This document shows, piece after piece, positions 8,724 through 17,380 of a DNA stretch of 64,000 nt. Origin of the DNA: DATDAW01 sp036525185 (GTDB taxonomy: Bacteria > Verrucomicrobiota > Verrucomicrobiia > Chthoniobacterales > DASVRZ01); assembly GCA_036525185.1 (NCBI GenBank), contig DATDAW010000036.1, positions 8,512 to 72,511 on the forward strand, in the 5' to 3' direction. The translations under genes and the position numbers were made by a program. The stretch's first letter is position 1; the number at the start of each line of letters is the position of its first letter. Under the pieces are notes generated by a model. It did no database searches. It was given only the letters and a program-made list of their open reading frames with translations, and was not told where the DNA came from.

Positions 8724-9617
8724 ATGGCTAAACTCGCACTCGGAAAAGGTTTGGGGGCCCTCATCCAGACCAAAGTCGCGACGCCGACTCCCATTGTGGA
8801 AGACGGCGAACGCGTCGAGGGCATTCCTTTGGGCAGCATTATCCCCAGCCCGTTCCAGCCCCGGCGGGAATTCAAGGAGGAGGCATTGTCGGAACTTGCT
8901 GATTCGATTCGTGAACACGGCATTATTCAGCCGCTGATCGTGCGCAAGAATGGGTCTCAGTTTGAGCTGATCGCCGGCGAACGTCGCTGGCGTGCCGCGA
9001 CGAAAGCGGGACTCGCCGAGGCGCCTGTCATCGTGCGGCGGGCTTCGGATCGCGACGTTCTCGAGCTTGCTTTGATCGAAAACTTGCAGCGAGCCGATTT
9101 GAATCCGATTGACGAAGCGCGGGCTTTCGAGCGGCTTTCCAGCGAGTTTAGTTTGCGACAGGAAGACATTGCGCAGCGCGTGGGACGCAGTCGAGCGTCT
9201 GTGGCCAATTCATTACGGTTGTTGGAGTTGCATCCGCAATTACAAAGCTGGCTTACCCAGAATCTGCTGAGTGTGGGCCACGCCAAAGTCCTGCTCGGGT
9301 TGAAAAATCCGCCGGAGCAACTCGCTGCTGCGGAAGCCGTTTTGCGTCAGGGTTGCAACGTGCGCGAGACCGAAAAATTGGTACAAGATTTTCTGCGCAA
9401 GAACGGGTCCGCGCCGGCTCCACGGAATGGCGGGCGTCCCGCGTCAGGCCCGGGGTTGTCGCCAGCCATGCAAAATGTGCAAAACCGTCTGCAAGGACAT
9501 CTTGCGACGCATGTGGCCATTCATCATGCCGACAAAAAGGGCCGCATCGAGATCGAATATTACGGCGCGGATGATTTGGACCGTTTGTTGAAGGTGATTG
9601 GTTTGCCGCACGAATGA
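8724..9617 (+). CDS. parB: ParB/Spo0J-type chromosome partitioning protein
   Basis: About 297 residues. The N-terminal ParA-stimulating tail LGKGLGALI is followed by the ParB/Srx CTPase domain (IPSPFQPRREF, then GERRWRAATKAGL with the GERRxRA box C). Next comes a helix-turn-helix domain (SLRQEDIAQRVGRSRASVANSLRLLEL) for binding parS, then a short dimerising C-terminus. ATG 8709 or a TTG at 8682 are other in-frame starts; ATG 8724 gives the usual MAKxxLGKGLGALI beginning. No parA is in the window and no parS-like palindrome was noticed. The stop overlaps the next gene (ATGA). Confidence 0.92.
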   Translation: MAKLALGKGLGALIQTKVATPTPIVEDGERVEGIPLGSIIPSPFQPRREFKEEALSELADSIREHGIIQPLIVRKNGSQFELIAGERRWRAATKAGLAEAPVIVRRASDRDVLELALIENLQRADLNPIDEARAFERLSSEFSLRQEDIAQRVGRSRASVANSLRLLELHPQLQSWLTQNLLSVGHAKVLLGLKNPPEQLAAAEAVLRQGCNVRETEKLVQDFLRKNGSAPAPRNGGRPASGPGLSPAMQNVQNRLQGHLATHVAIHHADKKGRIEIEYYGADDLDRLLKVIGLPHE

Positions 9618-10597
9618 GTTGGCTGTTTTTTGTAAGGCTGGTCTGCGCCGTTCTGTGTTGTGGTCTTGGACTGGCCGGGTGCAAACGGCAACCGGTGGAA
9701 GAGAAGTCCGGCGGACACAAGGAAGAGGACCCCGTTGTTTCCTCGGTAGCGACGCCAACACCGCCACCTCCGTCGGTGGTGCCTTACGTCACGGGCGCTG
9801 TAGCGCTGGAGCACGCGCGAGCGATTTGCGGTTTAGGGTCCCGTGGGTTTTCCGGTCCGGGTCGATTGAGAACCCGGCAATACCTCATTGAACAAATGTC
9901 CCATGCGGGCTGGGATTTAACGGCTCAGTCCTTTCAGACGCTCACGCCGGCAGGTCCGCGCGATTTCTCAAATTTGATCGGACGGTTCAAACGCGCCGAT
10001 GGTACGGTTGCGAGGACTCCCGCGAAGTTCGTTTTTGTTGCGCACTACGATGCTCCGGAGTCGCGGCTCATCGAATTTCCTGCCGCCAGTGATGGCGCGG
10101 CAGGTTGCAGCGTGCTGTTGGAACTTGCGTCGATTCTCTCCAGGGCACCGGAGCTCGCCGCGCAGGTGAGTCTTGTTTTTTGCGACGGTGAAGCGCCCGT
10201 TCGCCAGAATACCGGCGTCGACGGACTGAACGGCAGTCGGTTCTTTGCCGGGATTTTGAAGGAGAATGATCAGGTCGGGAGCCTGAAAGCCGTGATCGTT
10301 CTAGGTCCCGTGGGCCACAAGGGCGCGGTCTGGACGTTGCCGTCAATGACTTCCGAGCCGCTCGACCAATTGATCGAAGCCATTTCACTGGCGCGAAATT
10401 GGCCGGGACAAACGATCCGTCTCGGACGGCCCGCGTGGGGTGGTCATCTGCCTTTCGTGGAGGCGGGCGCCCCGACAACGGTACTGCTCGATGCCAACTT
10501 CATGGCGGCCGATACTGCAGACGACGCTCCTCTAAACCTTGACACCGAGCCCCTTAAACGTGCCGTTACTGCCCTTGTTGACATCGTGGAAAAATAA
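9614..10597 (+). CDS. M28-family lipoprotein, glutaminyl-peptide cyclotransferase-like
   Basis: 327 residues with a lipoprotein signal ending LAGC (Cys23), so probably membrane-tethered outside the cytoplasm. The single-zinc M28/glutaminyl cyclase pattern is readable: VAHYDAP, the metal Asp in AASDGAAGCSVLLELA, the Glu in VFCDGEAP followed by GLNGSRFFAG, and the late His in GGHLPFVEAGAP. The DGE and NGSRFFA blocks favour glutaminyl-peptide cyclotransferase over a general aminopeptidase. It would cyclise N-terminal Gln of exported proteins. It starts inside the parB stop (9614-9617). Confidence 0.75.
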   Translation: MSWLFFVRLVCAVLCCGLGLAGCKRQPVEEKSGGHKEEDPVVSSVATPTPPPPSVVPYVTGAVALEHARAICGLGSRGFSGPGRLRTRQYLIEQMSHAGWDLTAQSFQTLTPAGPRDFSNLIGRFKRADGTVARTPAKFVFVAHYDAPESRLIEFPAASDGAAGCSVLLELASILSRAPELAAQVSLVFCDGEAPVRQNTGVDGLNGSRFFAGILKENDQVGSLKAVIVLGPVGHKGAVWTLPSMTSEPLDQLIEAISLARNWPGQTIRLGRPAWGGHLPFVEAGAPTTVLLDANFMAADTADDAPLNLDTEPLKRAVTALVDIVEK

Positions 10598-11035
10598 CTG
10601 TTAACACGCAGGCAGTAGGAAGCGTTGGGTGGCCGGGGTGGGGCATGCGGAAACACGGAAGCACAAAGGTGGTGGATGGGTTTACCGCACCAAATGCGCC
10701 ACATACGAATTGTGCCGGATGTTTCAAAGGCCTTTTCGAAGGAGGTCCTGCTGAAGCAAGGGCGGTTTTTGATAGGGCGTTGCAGCCTTGTTTTGTCAAT
10801 CTCGTGAATTTATTCGAAGGCTCAGTCGGTCTCCCAGTGGAACTCGGACCAGCCGGGATGACGTCACCAGCAGGTTTTCCGGGACACCGCTCTGCCTTGA
10901 CTGTGACGAAGAGGACTTGCCCATCGGGGGACGGTTGCATGTTGTGCATAACTGCTTGCACGCTTACGCAATCCATTCTAGTTTCGGGTCCCTTAAAAAC
11001 CTGCAAGCCGATAGACAATTGAGTCTTTAAACCGA
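10598..11035. other. 438-base gap with opposed open frames, unassigned
   Basis: Between the M28 gene and cysH there is no recognised gene. A plus-strand frame (10645-11022, 125 codons) and a minus-strand frame (open from inside cysH to 10566) are both uninterrupted, but neither protein is recognisable. The plus frame is rich in Cys, Pro and Gly (for example CPSGDGCMLCITACT). It may be a decayed gene, a conserved leader for the sulfur genes, or chance. No terminator or known riboswitch fold could be supported by eye. Confidence 0.3.
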
Positions 11036-11773
11036 ATGAGCGTTCTCGAACGATTTTCAGCCGCGCAAATCCACGAACTCGCGGAGCAATTTGAAGATAC
11101 CCATCCCACCGAAATGCTGGCCTGGGCGGCGGCACATTTTGGCGAACGCGCGGCCATAGGCACGAGTTTTCAAGGTGCCGGGCTGGTAATTATCGACCTC
11201 GCAGTCCAGGCGGGATTGAAACTGCCCGTTTTCACTCTCGACACGGGTTTGCTGTTTCCGGAAACCGTCGAGCTCGGCCGGCGGCTGGAGGACTTTTTCG
11301 GCATCGAAATCGAACGCATTGTCCCGGAGCAAACCGTCTCCGAACAGGCTGCGGAGCATGGCGACGAACTCTGGAAGCGCTCGCCTGACCTTTGCTGCAC
11401 CCTGCGCAAGGTGCTTCCACTTCAATCCAAACTCGCCCATCTCGACGTGTGGATCACCGGTATCCGTCGCCAACAATCCGACACGAGGCAGCAGACCGGT
11501 GTGCTTGAACTCTACCAATTCGACGCCCTTCGTGAGGGTTACATCTTGAAACTGAATCCGTTGGCAAACTGGTCGCGTGAACAGGTTCGCGAACACATTC
11601 GCATTCGAGGAATTCCATATAACCCACTAACGGACAGGGGGTTCCGGAGTATCGGTTGCTGGCCTTGCACACGTGCCATCGGCGAAAACGACTCCGAACG
11701 TGCGGGCCGTTGGACGGGTTTCGAGAAAGCCGAATGCGGCATCCACACCTTTCTCGGAAAACCCCAGTCCTGA
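11036..11773 (+). CDS. cysH: assimilatory adenylyl-sulfate (APS) reductase
   Basis: 245 residues of the PAPS/APS reductase family. The two iron-sulfur cysteine pairs that mark APS-type enzymes are present: DLCCTLRKV in the middle and GCWPCTRAI late. The C-terminal ECGIH carries the catalytic cysteine. It therefore probably holds a [4Fe-4S] cluster and reduces APS to sulfite with thioredoxin, rather than using PAPS as E. coli CysH does. The substrate region TGIRRQQSDTRQQT fits. It heads a cluster with cysD and cysNC, separated from cysD by a repeat element. Confidence 0.9.
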   Translation: MSVLERFSAAQIHELAEQFEDTHPTEMLAWAAAHFGERAAIGTSFQGAGLVIIDLAVQAGLKLPVFTLDTGLLFPETVELGRRLEDFFGIEIERIVPEQTVSEQAAEHGDELWKRSPDLCCTLRKVLPLQSKLAHLDVWITGIRRQQSDTRQQTGVLELYQFDALREGYILKLNPLANWSREQVREHIRIRGIPYNPLTDRGFRSIGCWPCTRAIGENDSERAGRWTGFEKAECGIHTFLGKPQS

Positions 11774-11783
11774 AAATAGAAAG

Positions 11784-11862
11784 CCACCAAGTTTTTTTTG
11801 AAAGTCATCCAGCCATCACTGGTCACAAGTCACCCCATTTTGGTGTCCTGGTGCCTTGGTGG
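11784..11862. repeat. CACCAAG-word inverted repeat between cysH and cysD
   Basis: CCACCAAG (11784-11791) is mirrored by CTTGGTGG (11855-11862), and the right arm carries further GGTGTCCTGGTGCC words (from 11842). A T-run follows the left arm. It is the same family as the elements at 12832-12914 and 59003-59157. Confidence 0.65.
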
Positions 11863-11881
11863 TTTTAAAAAAGCCGAATCC

Positions 11882-12799
11882 ATGTCCACTACCGTCGAAA
11901 ATCACGCGAATTCAGTAGCCGAAGCGCCTTCTTTTCAGGTTTCAGGTTTCAATTCTCACGTTTCCGATCACCTCGATGCTCTCGAGAACCAGAGCATCTA
12001 CATTTTCCGTGAGGCGTATCACCACTTCAAAAGAATCTGCATGCCGTGGTCCATGGGTAAGGATTCGAACGTGCTCATCTGGCTCTCGAAGAAGGCATTT
12101 GGCGGTCACGTGCCGTTTCCATGCCTCCACATCGACACGACGTACGAATTCCCGGAGATGCTCGAGTTCCGCGATTGGGCAAAGGCACATCATAATCTAA
12201 AACTGATCGTCAAAATTAACGAAGACGCCCGGGCTGGACGCGGCGCGTATACGTCTCCGGTCGGCTATGAGACGCACGACCCGGTGACAGTAACGCACGA
12301 ATTGAAAACCGTTGCGCTCCAACAAGTTATGGCTGAAAACCAATGGGACGCGCTCATTACGGGCATCCGCCGTGACGAAGACTCGACCCGGGCCAAGGAG
12401 CGGTATTTTTCGCCTCGAAACAAGGATTTCGAGTGGGATTACAAGGACCAGCCGCCGGAGTTCTGGAATCAGTTTACGACGAGTTGTGAACCCGGTGAAC
12501 ATGTCCGCGTGCAACCACTGCTCGATTGGTCAGAAAGTGACATCTGGCGCTACATCCAACGGGAGAACATCCCGATTCCAAGGATGTATTTCGCCCGGAA
12601 AAACGGCGACGGGCACAGCTACCGTTACCGGTCGCTCGGCTGCTGGCCGATCACCAAACCGATCCAGAGCGAAGCGTCAAATATCGATGAGATCCTCGCC
12701 GAATTAGCGGTCACCAAGACAAGCGAGCGCGCTGGCCGGGCCCAGGATCACCACGAACGCAACGCCATGCAAAAGCTCCGCGCCAAAGGATTCATGTGA
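11882..12799 (+). CDS. cysD: sulfate adenylyltransferase small subunit
   Basis: 305 residues, the usual CysD length. The PP-loop reads SMGKDSNVL, followed by the HIDTTYEFPEMLEFRD block, GIRRDEDSTRAKERYFSPR, the WTE-type RVQPLLDWSESDIWRYI and the end block SERAGRAQDH. With CysN it makes APS from ATP and sulfate. The frame is open upstream, but ATG 11882 gives the right length. Residues about 17-27 (SFQVSGFNSHV) are encoded by a CAGGTTTCAGGTTTC repeat (11936-11950), so a mobile word tract appears to have entered the start of the gene without breaking it. Confidence 0.93.
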   Translation: MSTTVENHANSVAEAPSFQVSGFNSHVSDHLDALENQSIYIFREAYHHFKRICMPWSMGKDSNVLIWLSKKAFGGHVPFPCLHIDTTYEFPEMLEFRDWAKAHHNLKLIVKINEDARAGRGAYTSPVGYETHDPVTVTHELKTVALQQVMAENQWDALITGIRRDEDSTRAKERYFSPRNKDFEWDYKDQPPEFWNQFTTSCEPGEHVRVQPLLDWSESDIWRYIQRENIPIPRMYFARKNGDGHSYRYRSLGCWPITKPIQSEASNIDEILAELAVTKTSERAGRAQDHHERNAMQKLRAKGFM

Positions 12800-12831
12800 T
12801 CGCGGAATGCGACAAGTCGCCATCAGTGAAA

Positions 12832-12914
12832 CACCAAGACACCAAGATGTTTCATCGGGTGACTGACAGCCGATAACCACCAACGCGCATCCTTGTGATC
12901 TTGGTGCCTTGGTG
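12832..12914. repeat. CACCAAG-word inverted repeat between cysD and cysNC
   Basis: CACCAAGACACCAAGAT (12832-12848) is mirrored by ATCTTGGTGCCTTGGTG (12898-12914) with one mismatch and a 49-base spacer. It is followed by AATCTACAATTCGCAATCG (12931 onward), another word type common in the window, right before the cysNC start. The repeat could act as an intercistronic RNA hairpin. Confidence 0.75.
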
Positions 12915-12953
12915 GTGACCTCCACTTTTCAATCTACAATTCGCAATCGAAAA

Positions 12954-14909
12954 ATGCCCGCTCTTGACCTCGTGGCTCCCGCCAATCCGAAATCCATCCC
13001 GCCCAGGCGGGACAATCCGCAACCCTTAGACGCTCAGCGCCTCAAAATCGTTTTCGTCGGCCACGTTGACCACGGAAAATCCACGCTCATTGGACGGATT
13101 TTCCATGACACGAACTCGCTGCCCGAAGGCAAGATCGAGCAAATCCAGAAAGCCTGCGCGGCGGAAGGCATGGAGTTTGAATATTCCTTTCTGCTCGATG
13201 CCCTACTTGAGGAGCAGGAGCAGAATATCACGATCGACACGACGCAAATTCAGTTCCGCACGGACAAACGGAACTACGTCATCATCGACGCGCCGGGGCA
13301 CAAGGAATTCCTGAAAAACATGATCACCGGTGCGGCAAATGCCGACGCTGCTGTTCTGCTCATCGCCGCGAATGAAGGCGTTCGCGAACAATCGCGGCGT
13401 CACGGTTATTTGCTGAGCTTGCTTGGCATCAAACAGGTCGTTGTCGCCGTCAACAAAATGGACCTCGTCGGGTGGTCGGAGGAAACATTCAATGCGTTGC
13501 AAAAGGAGTACACCGAGTTTTTGGCCAAGGTCGGTCTGGAAGCGCGGCTTTTCGTTCCTGTTTCCGCCCGTAACGGTGACAATGTGAAGGATCGCAGCCT
13601 GAATACATCCTGGTATTCCGGTCCGACCATCATCGAAGCGCTGGATCATTTCGACACCGCCGCCTTGCCGGTCGATCAACCATTGCGGTTTCCCATTCAA
13701 GACGTTTACCGCTTCGACGCCCGTCGCATCCTTGCCGGCCGGATCGAAACGGGATCGCTGAACGTCGGCGACACACTCGTTTTTTCTCCAGGCGACAAAA
13801 CCGGTGTCGTTGCCAGTATCGAAAACTGGAACGGCCCGCTCAAGACGTCTGCGCGCGCCGGCGAATCAATCGGAATTACGCTTAAAGAACAGCTTTTTAT
13901 CGAGCGCGGTCATGTCGCTTCGCAAGCCACAGAAGCGCCCATCGAGACCAACCGCTTCAAAGCTCGGCTTTTTTGGATGGGCCGCAGCAATCTCGAGATC
14001 GGGCCGCGCTACAAACTGAAGCTCACCACCCAGGAAGTCGATTGCCAGATAGCCAGCATCGACAAAATCATCGATGCATCGACGCTTGATATCGTGGAAG
14101 CTAAGTCTCGCGATTACATTGTCCGTAACGATGTGGCGGAGATCACGCTCACGACGCGCACGCCTCTTGTGCTCGACAACCACGACCGCATCTCGGCGCT
14201 AGGGCGGTTCGTTATCATGGACGACCGCAACGTCGCAGGTGGCGGCATCGTTTTTGGCGGGATTTACACAGATCGGATGGGCATTCGCAGCGACAACATT
14301 ACGTGGTCGCACATCAACATCACGCGTCACCATCGGCATACTCGCAATGGTCACATTGGCGCCGTCATTTGGCTCACCGGCTTGTCGGGCTCCGGAAAAT
14401 CGACCATCGCTCATGCCGTCGAACGCGTTCTGTTTAACCGGAACATGCTCAGTTACGGGCTGGACGGAGACAACATCCGGCATGGCCTCAATTCGAACCT
14501 CGGTTTTTCGCCGGAGGATCGCACGGAAAACATTCGGCGTGTCGCCGAAGTTGCGAAGCTCATGGCCGACGCCGGTTTGATCGTTGTGACGTCCTTCATT
14601 TCGCCGTATCGCGCCGACCGCGAGAAAGCCCGGAAGATCGTTCAGGAAGGTGGGCACGATTTCGTGGAAATTTTTGTCAACGCACCGCTCGAAGTCTGCG
14701 AAGCCCGCGATCCGAAGAATCTCTACAAACGCGCCCGGGCTGGTGAGATCCGTCAATTCACTGGCATTGATGCTCCTTATGAGGCGCCGGAAAATCCCGA
14801 ACTGGTGGTCAATACCGACCGCGAAATGCTTGACGAAAGCGTTGCCAAGATTCTCGATTTCGTCGTTCCGCGTCTCGACAATGCTGCGAGCGACGACGTT
14901 TATTTGTAG
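12954..14909 (+). CDS. cysNC: bifunctional sulfate adenylyltransferase subunit 1 / adenylylsulfate kinase
   Basis: 651 residues, a CysN-CysC fusion. The N-terminal GTPase has G1 GHVDHGKSTL at about 36-45, DAPGHKEF (G3) and NKMD (G4), followed by EF-Tu-like barrels. The C-terminal APS kinase begins near residue 470 with P-loop GLSGSGKST (476-484), then DGDNIRHGL and SFISPYRADRE. It activates sulfate with CysD and can phosphorylate APS to PAPS. Because CysH here looks APS-specific, the kinase half probably supplies PAPS for sulfotransferases rather than for reduction. ATG 12954 is chosen because upstream codons are repeat sequence. Confidence 0.95.
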   Translation: MPALDLVAPANPKSIPPRRDNPQPLDAQRLKIVFVGHVDHGKSTLIGRIFHDTNSLPEGKIEQIQKACAAEGMEFEYSFLLDALLEEQEQNITIDTTQIQFRTDKRNYVIIDAPGHKEFLKNMITGAANADAAVLLIAANEGVREQSRRHGYLLSLLGIKQVVVAVNKMDLVGWSEETFNALQKEYTEFLAKVGLEARLFVPVSARNGDNVKDRSLNTSWYSGPTIIEALDHFDTAALPVDQPLRFPIQDVYRFDARRILAGRIETGSLNVGDTLVFSPGDKTGVVASIENWNGPLKTSARAGESIGITLKEQLFIERGHVASQATEAPIETNRFKARLFWMGRSNLEIGPRYKLKLTTQEVDCQIASIDKIIDASTLDIVEAKSRDYIVRNDVAEITLTTRTPLVLDNHDRISALGRFVIMDDRNVAGGGIVFGGIYTDRMGIRSDNITWSHINITRHHRHTRNGHIGAVIWLTGLSGSGKSTIAHAVERVLFNRNMLSYGLDGDNIRHGLNSNLGFSPEDRTENIRRVAEVAKLMADAGLIVVTSFISPYRADREKARKIVQEGGHDFVEIFVNAPLEVCEARDPKNLYKRARAGEIRQFTGIDAPYEAPENPELVVNTDREMLDESVAKILDFVVPRLDNAASDDVYL

Positions 14910-14997
14910 TTAACAAACGGGACAATGGGTGGGGGCAATTCTCCGGATTGCTCCCGGACCAGGTGCGGCACTTCAGTCTTGGCTATTTCTGTCGGAC

Positions 14998-16329
14998 ATG
15001 AATGCTTGCGCTCGCATGAGCGCTGCAACGTCCGACCGTGATACCGTTGTCCGCCCGACTTTTGGCGAGGCATTCCGCTTCTGGCTGAAGCTCGGCTTCA
15101 TCAGCTTTGGCGGTCCGGCGGGACAGATCGCCATCATGCATGCCGAGCTCGTTGAACGGCGTAAATGGATCAGCGAAGCGCGATTTTTGCATGCCTTGAA
15201 CTACTGCATGCTTTTGCCCGGGCCCGAGGCTCAGCAACTTGCCATTTACTCAGGCTGGCTGCTTCACAAGACGTGGGGCGGCATCGTGGCTGGAGTTCTT
15301 TTTGTGCTGCCTTCGGCCTTCATTCTGTGGGGGCTGTCGTGGGTGTACGTGGAACACGGCGATCTTCCCTGGGTCGCTGCCATTCTCGGCGGGCTCAAAC
15401 CTGCGGTTCTTGCCATTGTAGCCTCAGCGGTCCTTCGAATCGGTTCGAAAGCTTTGAAAAATGAGGTGCTCTGGGGCATCGCCATCGCAGCGTTCGTTGC
15501 GATTTTTTTCTTCAATGTGCCGTTTCCAGCCATCCTTATTGGTGCGGGTCTGATCGGGCTTCTCGGCGGCGTGAGCACGTGGAAAGGGAAGTTTGTCGTT
15601 GCCCAGCCGCATGCTGCTGCGATGGACGAGGCGAATCTTGCTGAATCCGAGACGCCTCCTTCATGGGCGCGCGCACTGCGGGTCACGTTGGTCTGCGTGC
15701 TGTTTTGGGGCGCGCCGATTGTCGCCGCGGGTTTGTGGCTGGGTTGGAATCATGCGCTAGTTAAGGAAGGCATCTTTTTTTCCAAGGCAGCCATGATTAC
15801 ATTCGGCGGCGCGTATGCGGTTTTGCCCTACGTTTCGCAACAGGCTGTTGAGAATTTCGGCTGGCTGAATGCGTCGCAAATGCTGGATGGGCTGGGGCTT
15901 GCGGAGACAACACCTGGTCCGCTCATCATGGTCCTGCAGTTCGTGGGATTCCTCGGCGGCTGGAACCAGCCCGGATCGCTTCCGCCGATTCTCGCGGCGA
16001 CATTGGGAGCGGCAATCACAACCTGGACGACGTTTACGCCGTGTTTCTACTGGATTTTCCTGGGCGCGCCTCATATCGAGCGGCTTCGACGCCATCAAAA
16101 ACTGGCAACGATTTTGCCCGCGATTACCGCTGCGGTGGTAGGGGTGATCCTGAATTTAGCTGTGTGGTTCGGACTTCACCTCTGGTTTCCCAAAGCCAAC
16201 CAACTGGACTGGTTCTCCATTGCGCTGAGCATCGCTGCGTTCATCAGCCTGACCCGTCTGAAATGGCCGATGATACCCGTTATTCTCATCGCGGCGTTGG
16301 CCGGCTGGCTGTATGGAACTTTTTTTTGA
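14998..16329 (+). CDS. chrA: chromate transporter, two-domain CHR family
   Basis: About 443 residues with two homologous halves. Each half starts with the family pattern: FWLKLGFISFGGPAGQIA near the N-terminus and FSKAAMITFGGAYAVLPYV in the second half. PGPEAQQLA and TPGPLIM are the matching PGP motifs, and about ten or more hydrophobic helices follow. It exports chromate, or is an oxyanion exchanger related to sulfate transport; the position right after the sulfate-activation genes supports a sulfur link. ATG 14998 is preferred; ATG 15016 and GTG 14929 are in frame. Confidence 0.9.
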   Translation: MNACARMSAATSDRDTVVRPTFGEAFRFWLKLGFISFGGPAGQIAIMHAELVERRKWISEARFLHALNYCMLLPGPEAQQLAIYSGWLLHKTWGGIVAGVLFVLPSAFILWGLSWVYVEHGDLPWVAAILGGLKPAVLAIVASAVLRIGSKALKNEVLWGIAIAAFVAIFFFNVPFPAILIGAGLIGLLGGVSTWKGKFVVAQPHAAAMDEANLAESETPPSWARALRVTLVCVLFWGAPIVAAGLWLGWNHALVKEGIFFSKAAMITFGGAYAVLPYVSQQAVENFGWLNASQMLDGLGLAETTPGPLIMVLQFVGFLGGWNQPGSLPPILAATLGAAITTWTTFTPCFYWIFLGAPHIERLRRHQKLATILPAITAAVVGVILNLAVWFGLHLWFPKANQLDWFSIALSIAAFISLTRLKWPMIPVILIAALAGWLYGTFF

Positions 16330-16349
16330 AAGCTGCACCCCAGGCACAC

Positions 16350-17366
16350 TCAATAGCTGTGAGAGGATATTTTTGTCTTGCCGCGGAAAATATAGTAAAT
16401 GCTGGCCGTGTAGGTTAGCACAACCGGGACGCCGATCGCAGCGACGATCAGCATGATCGACAGCGTTTTTTGGCTCGAGGCCGCGTTGTAAATCGTCAGA
16501 CTATGTTCGGGGTTTGGGTTGGAAAACACCATGTTCGGAAACTGTGTCATACCAAAAGCCGCCATCATGAGCGCCATTCCCAGGCAGGACGACAGAAACG
16601 CATTGAACTCGCGGCCGTGATGAATTTCCCTCGGGATATTCAGGATCACCAGCGCTGCAACGGCCATCACGGCGAAAATCCATTTCCGGGAACGAACGGC
16701 ATCCAGCACATGCTGGCACTCGACGAGGGTGTAGAGATTGAAAAGGAAATAAGCAGCTAGAAACAGGCCGATTAGCGTGGTGATCCATCTGCGAATCGTT
16801 TCTTGCAATTCGCCCTCGGTCTTCATCGCAACATAAATGGCGCCGTGCATCGCGAACAGTAGAACGGTCGTGATTCCAAGCACGATCGAATAGGGATTGA
16901 GCAGCCCGGCGAGGGTTCCGCGAAATTCAAAATGTGCATCCAATGGCACGCCGCGGACGATGTTACCCATCGTTACACCGATCAGAAATGCAGAGAGCAC
17001 ACTCCCGCCAGCGAAGGCAATGTCCCACATGCTCCTCCACCATTTCCACGGTTCCTTGCTTCGGAACTCGATCGCGACAGCTCGAAAGATGAGGGAAAAC
17101 AACAGCAGCATAAAGGGTATGTAAAACCCGGAGAAAACGGTGGCGTACGCTTCTGGAAAAGCGGCGAACAAGGCTCCGCCTCCTGTTACGAGCCACACTT
17201 CGTTTCCGTCCCAGACAGGGCCGATCGAATTGAGCATCAGCCGGCGATGTTCGTCTTTTTTTACGAAAAGATGTAACGCGCCTACACCAAGATCGAATCC
17301 GTCAAGAATTGCGTATCCTGTTAGCAAAATGCCGACGAGAATGAACCAGATAATATTGTAATCCAT
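16350..17366 (-). CDS. cydB: cytochrome bd ubiquinol oxidase subunit II
   Basis: 338-residue membrane protein with about eight helices. The N-terminal block (IIWFILVGILLTGYAILDGF, then DLGVGAL) and GPVWDGNEVWLVTGGGALFAAFP are diagnostic of CydB. It pairs with CydA in the oxygen reductase that oxidises quinol at low oxygen without pumping protons. It lies 14 bases after cydA on the same strand. No CydX-like small ORF was recognised after it. It ends next to the convergent chrA gene. Confidence 0.95.
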   Translation of the reverse strand: MDYNIIWFILVGILLTGYAILDGFDLGVGALHLFVKKDEHRRLMLNSIGPVWDGNEVWLVTGGGALFAAFPEAYATVFSGFYIPFMLLLFSLIFRAVAIEFRSKEPWKWWRSMWDIAFAGGSVLSAFLIGVTMGNIVRGVPLDAHFEFRGTLAGLLNPYSIVLGITTVLLFAMHGAIYVAMKTEGELQETIRRWITTLIGLFLAAYFLFNLYTLVECQHVLDAVRSRKWIFAVMAVAALVILNIPREIHHGREFNAFLSSCLGMALMMAAFGMTQFPNMVFSNPNPEHSLTIYNAASSQKTLSIMLIVAAIGVPVVLTYTASIYYIFRGKTKISSHSY

Positions 17367-17380
17367 GACAAATATTTCGT

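Noticed and set aside
8682..9617. ParB as a sign of a plasmid or origin region
   Set aside because: No parA, parS-like site, dnaA, gidB or rep gene is present; the neighbours are ordinary chromosomal genes.
10566..11135. 189-codon minus-strand open frame treated as a gene
   Set aside because: It begins inside cysH and ends inside the M28 gene, with no recognisable domain; kept only as part of the unassigned gap.
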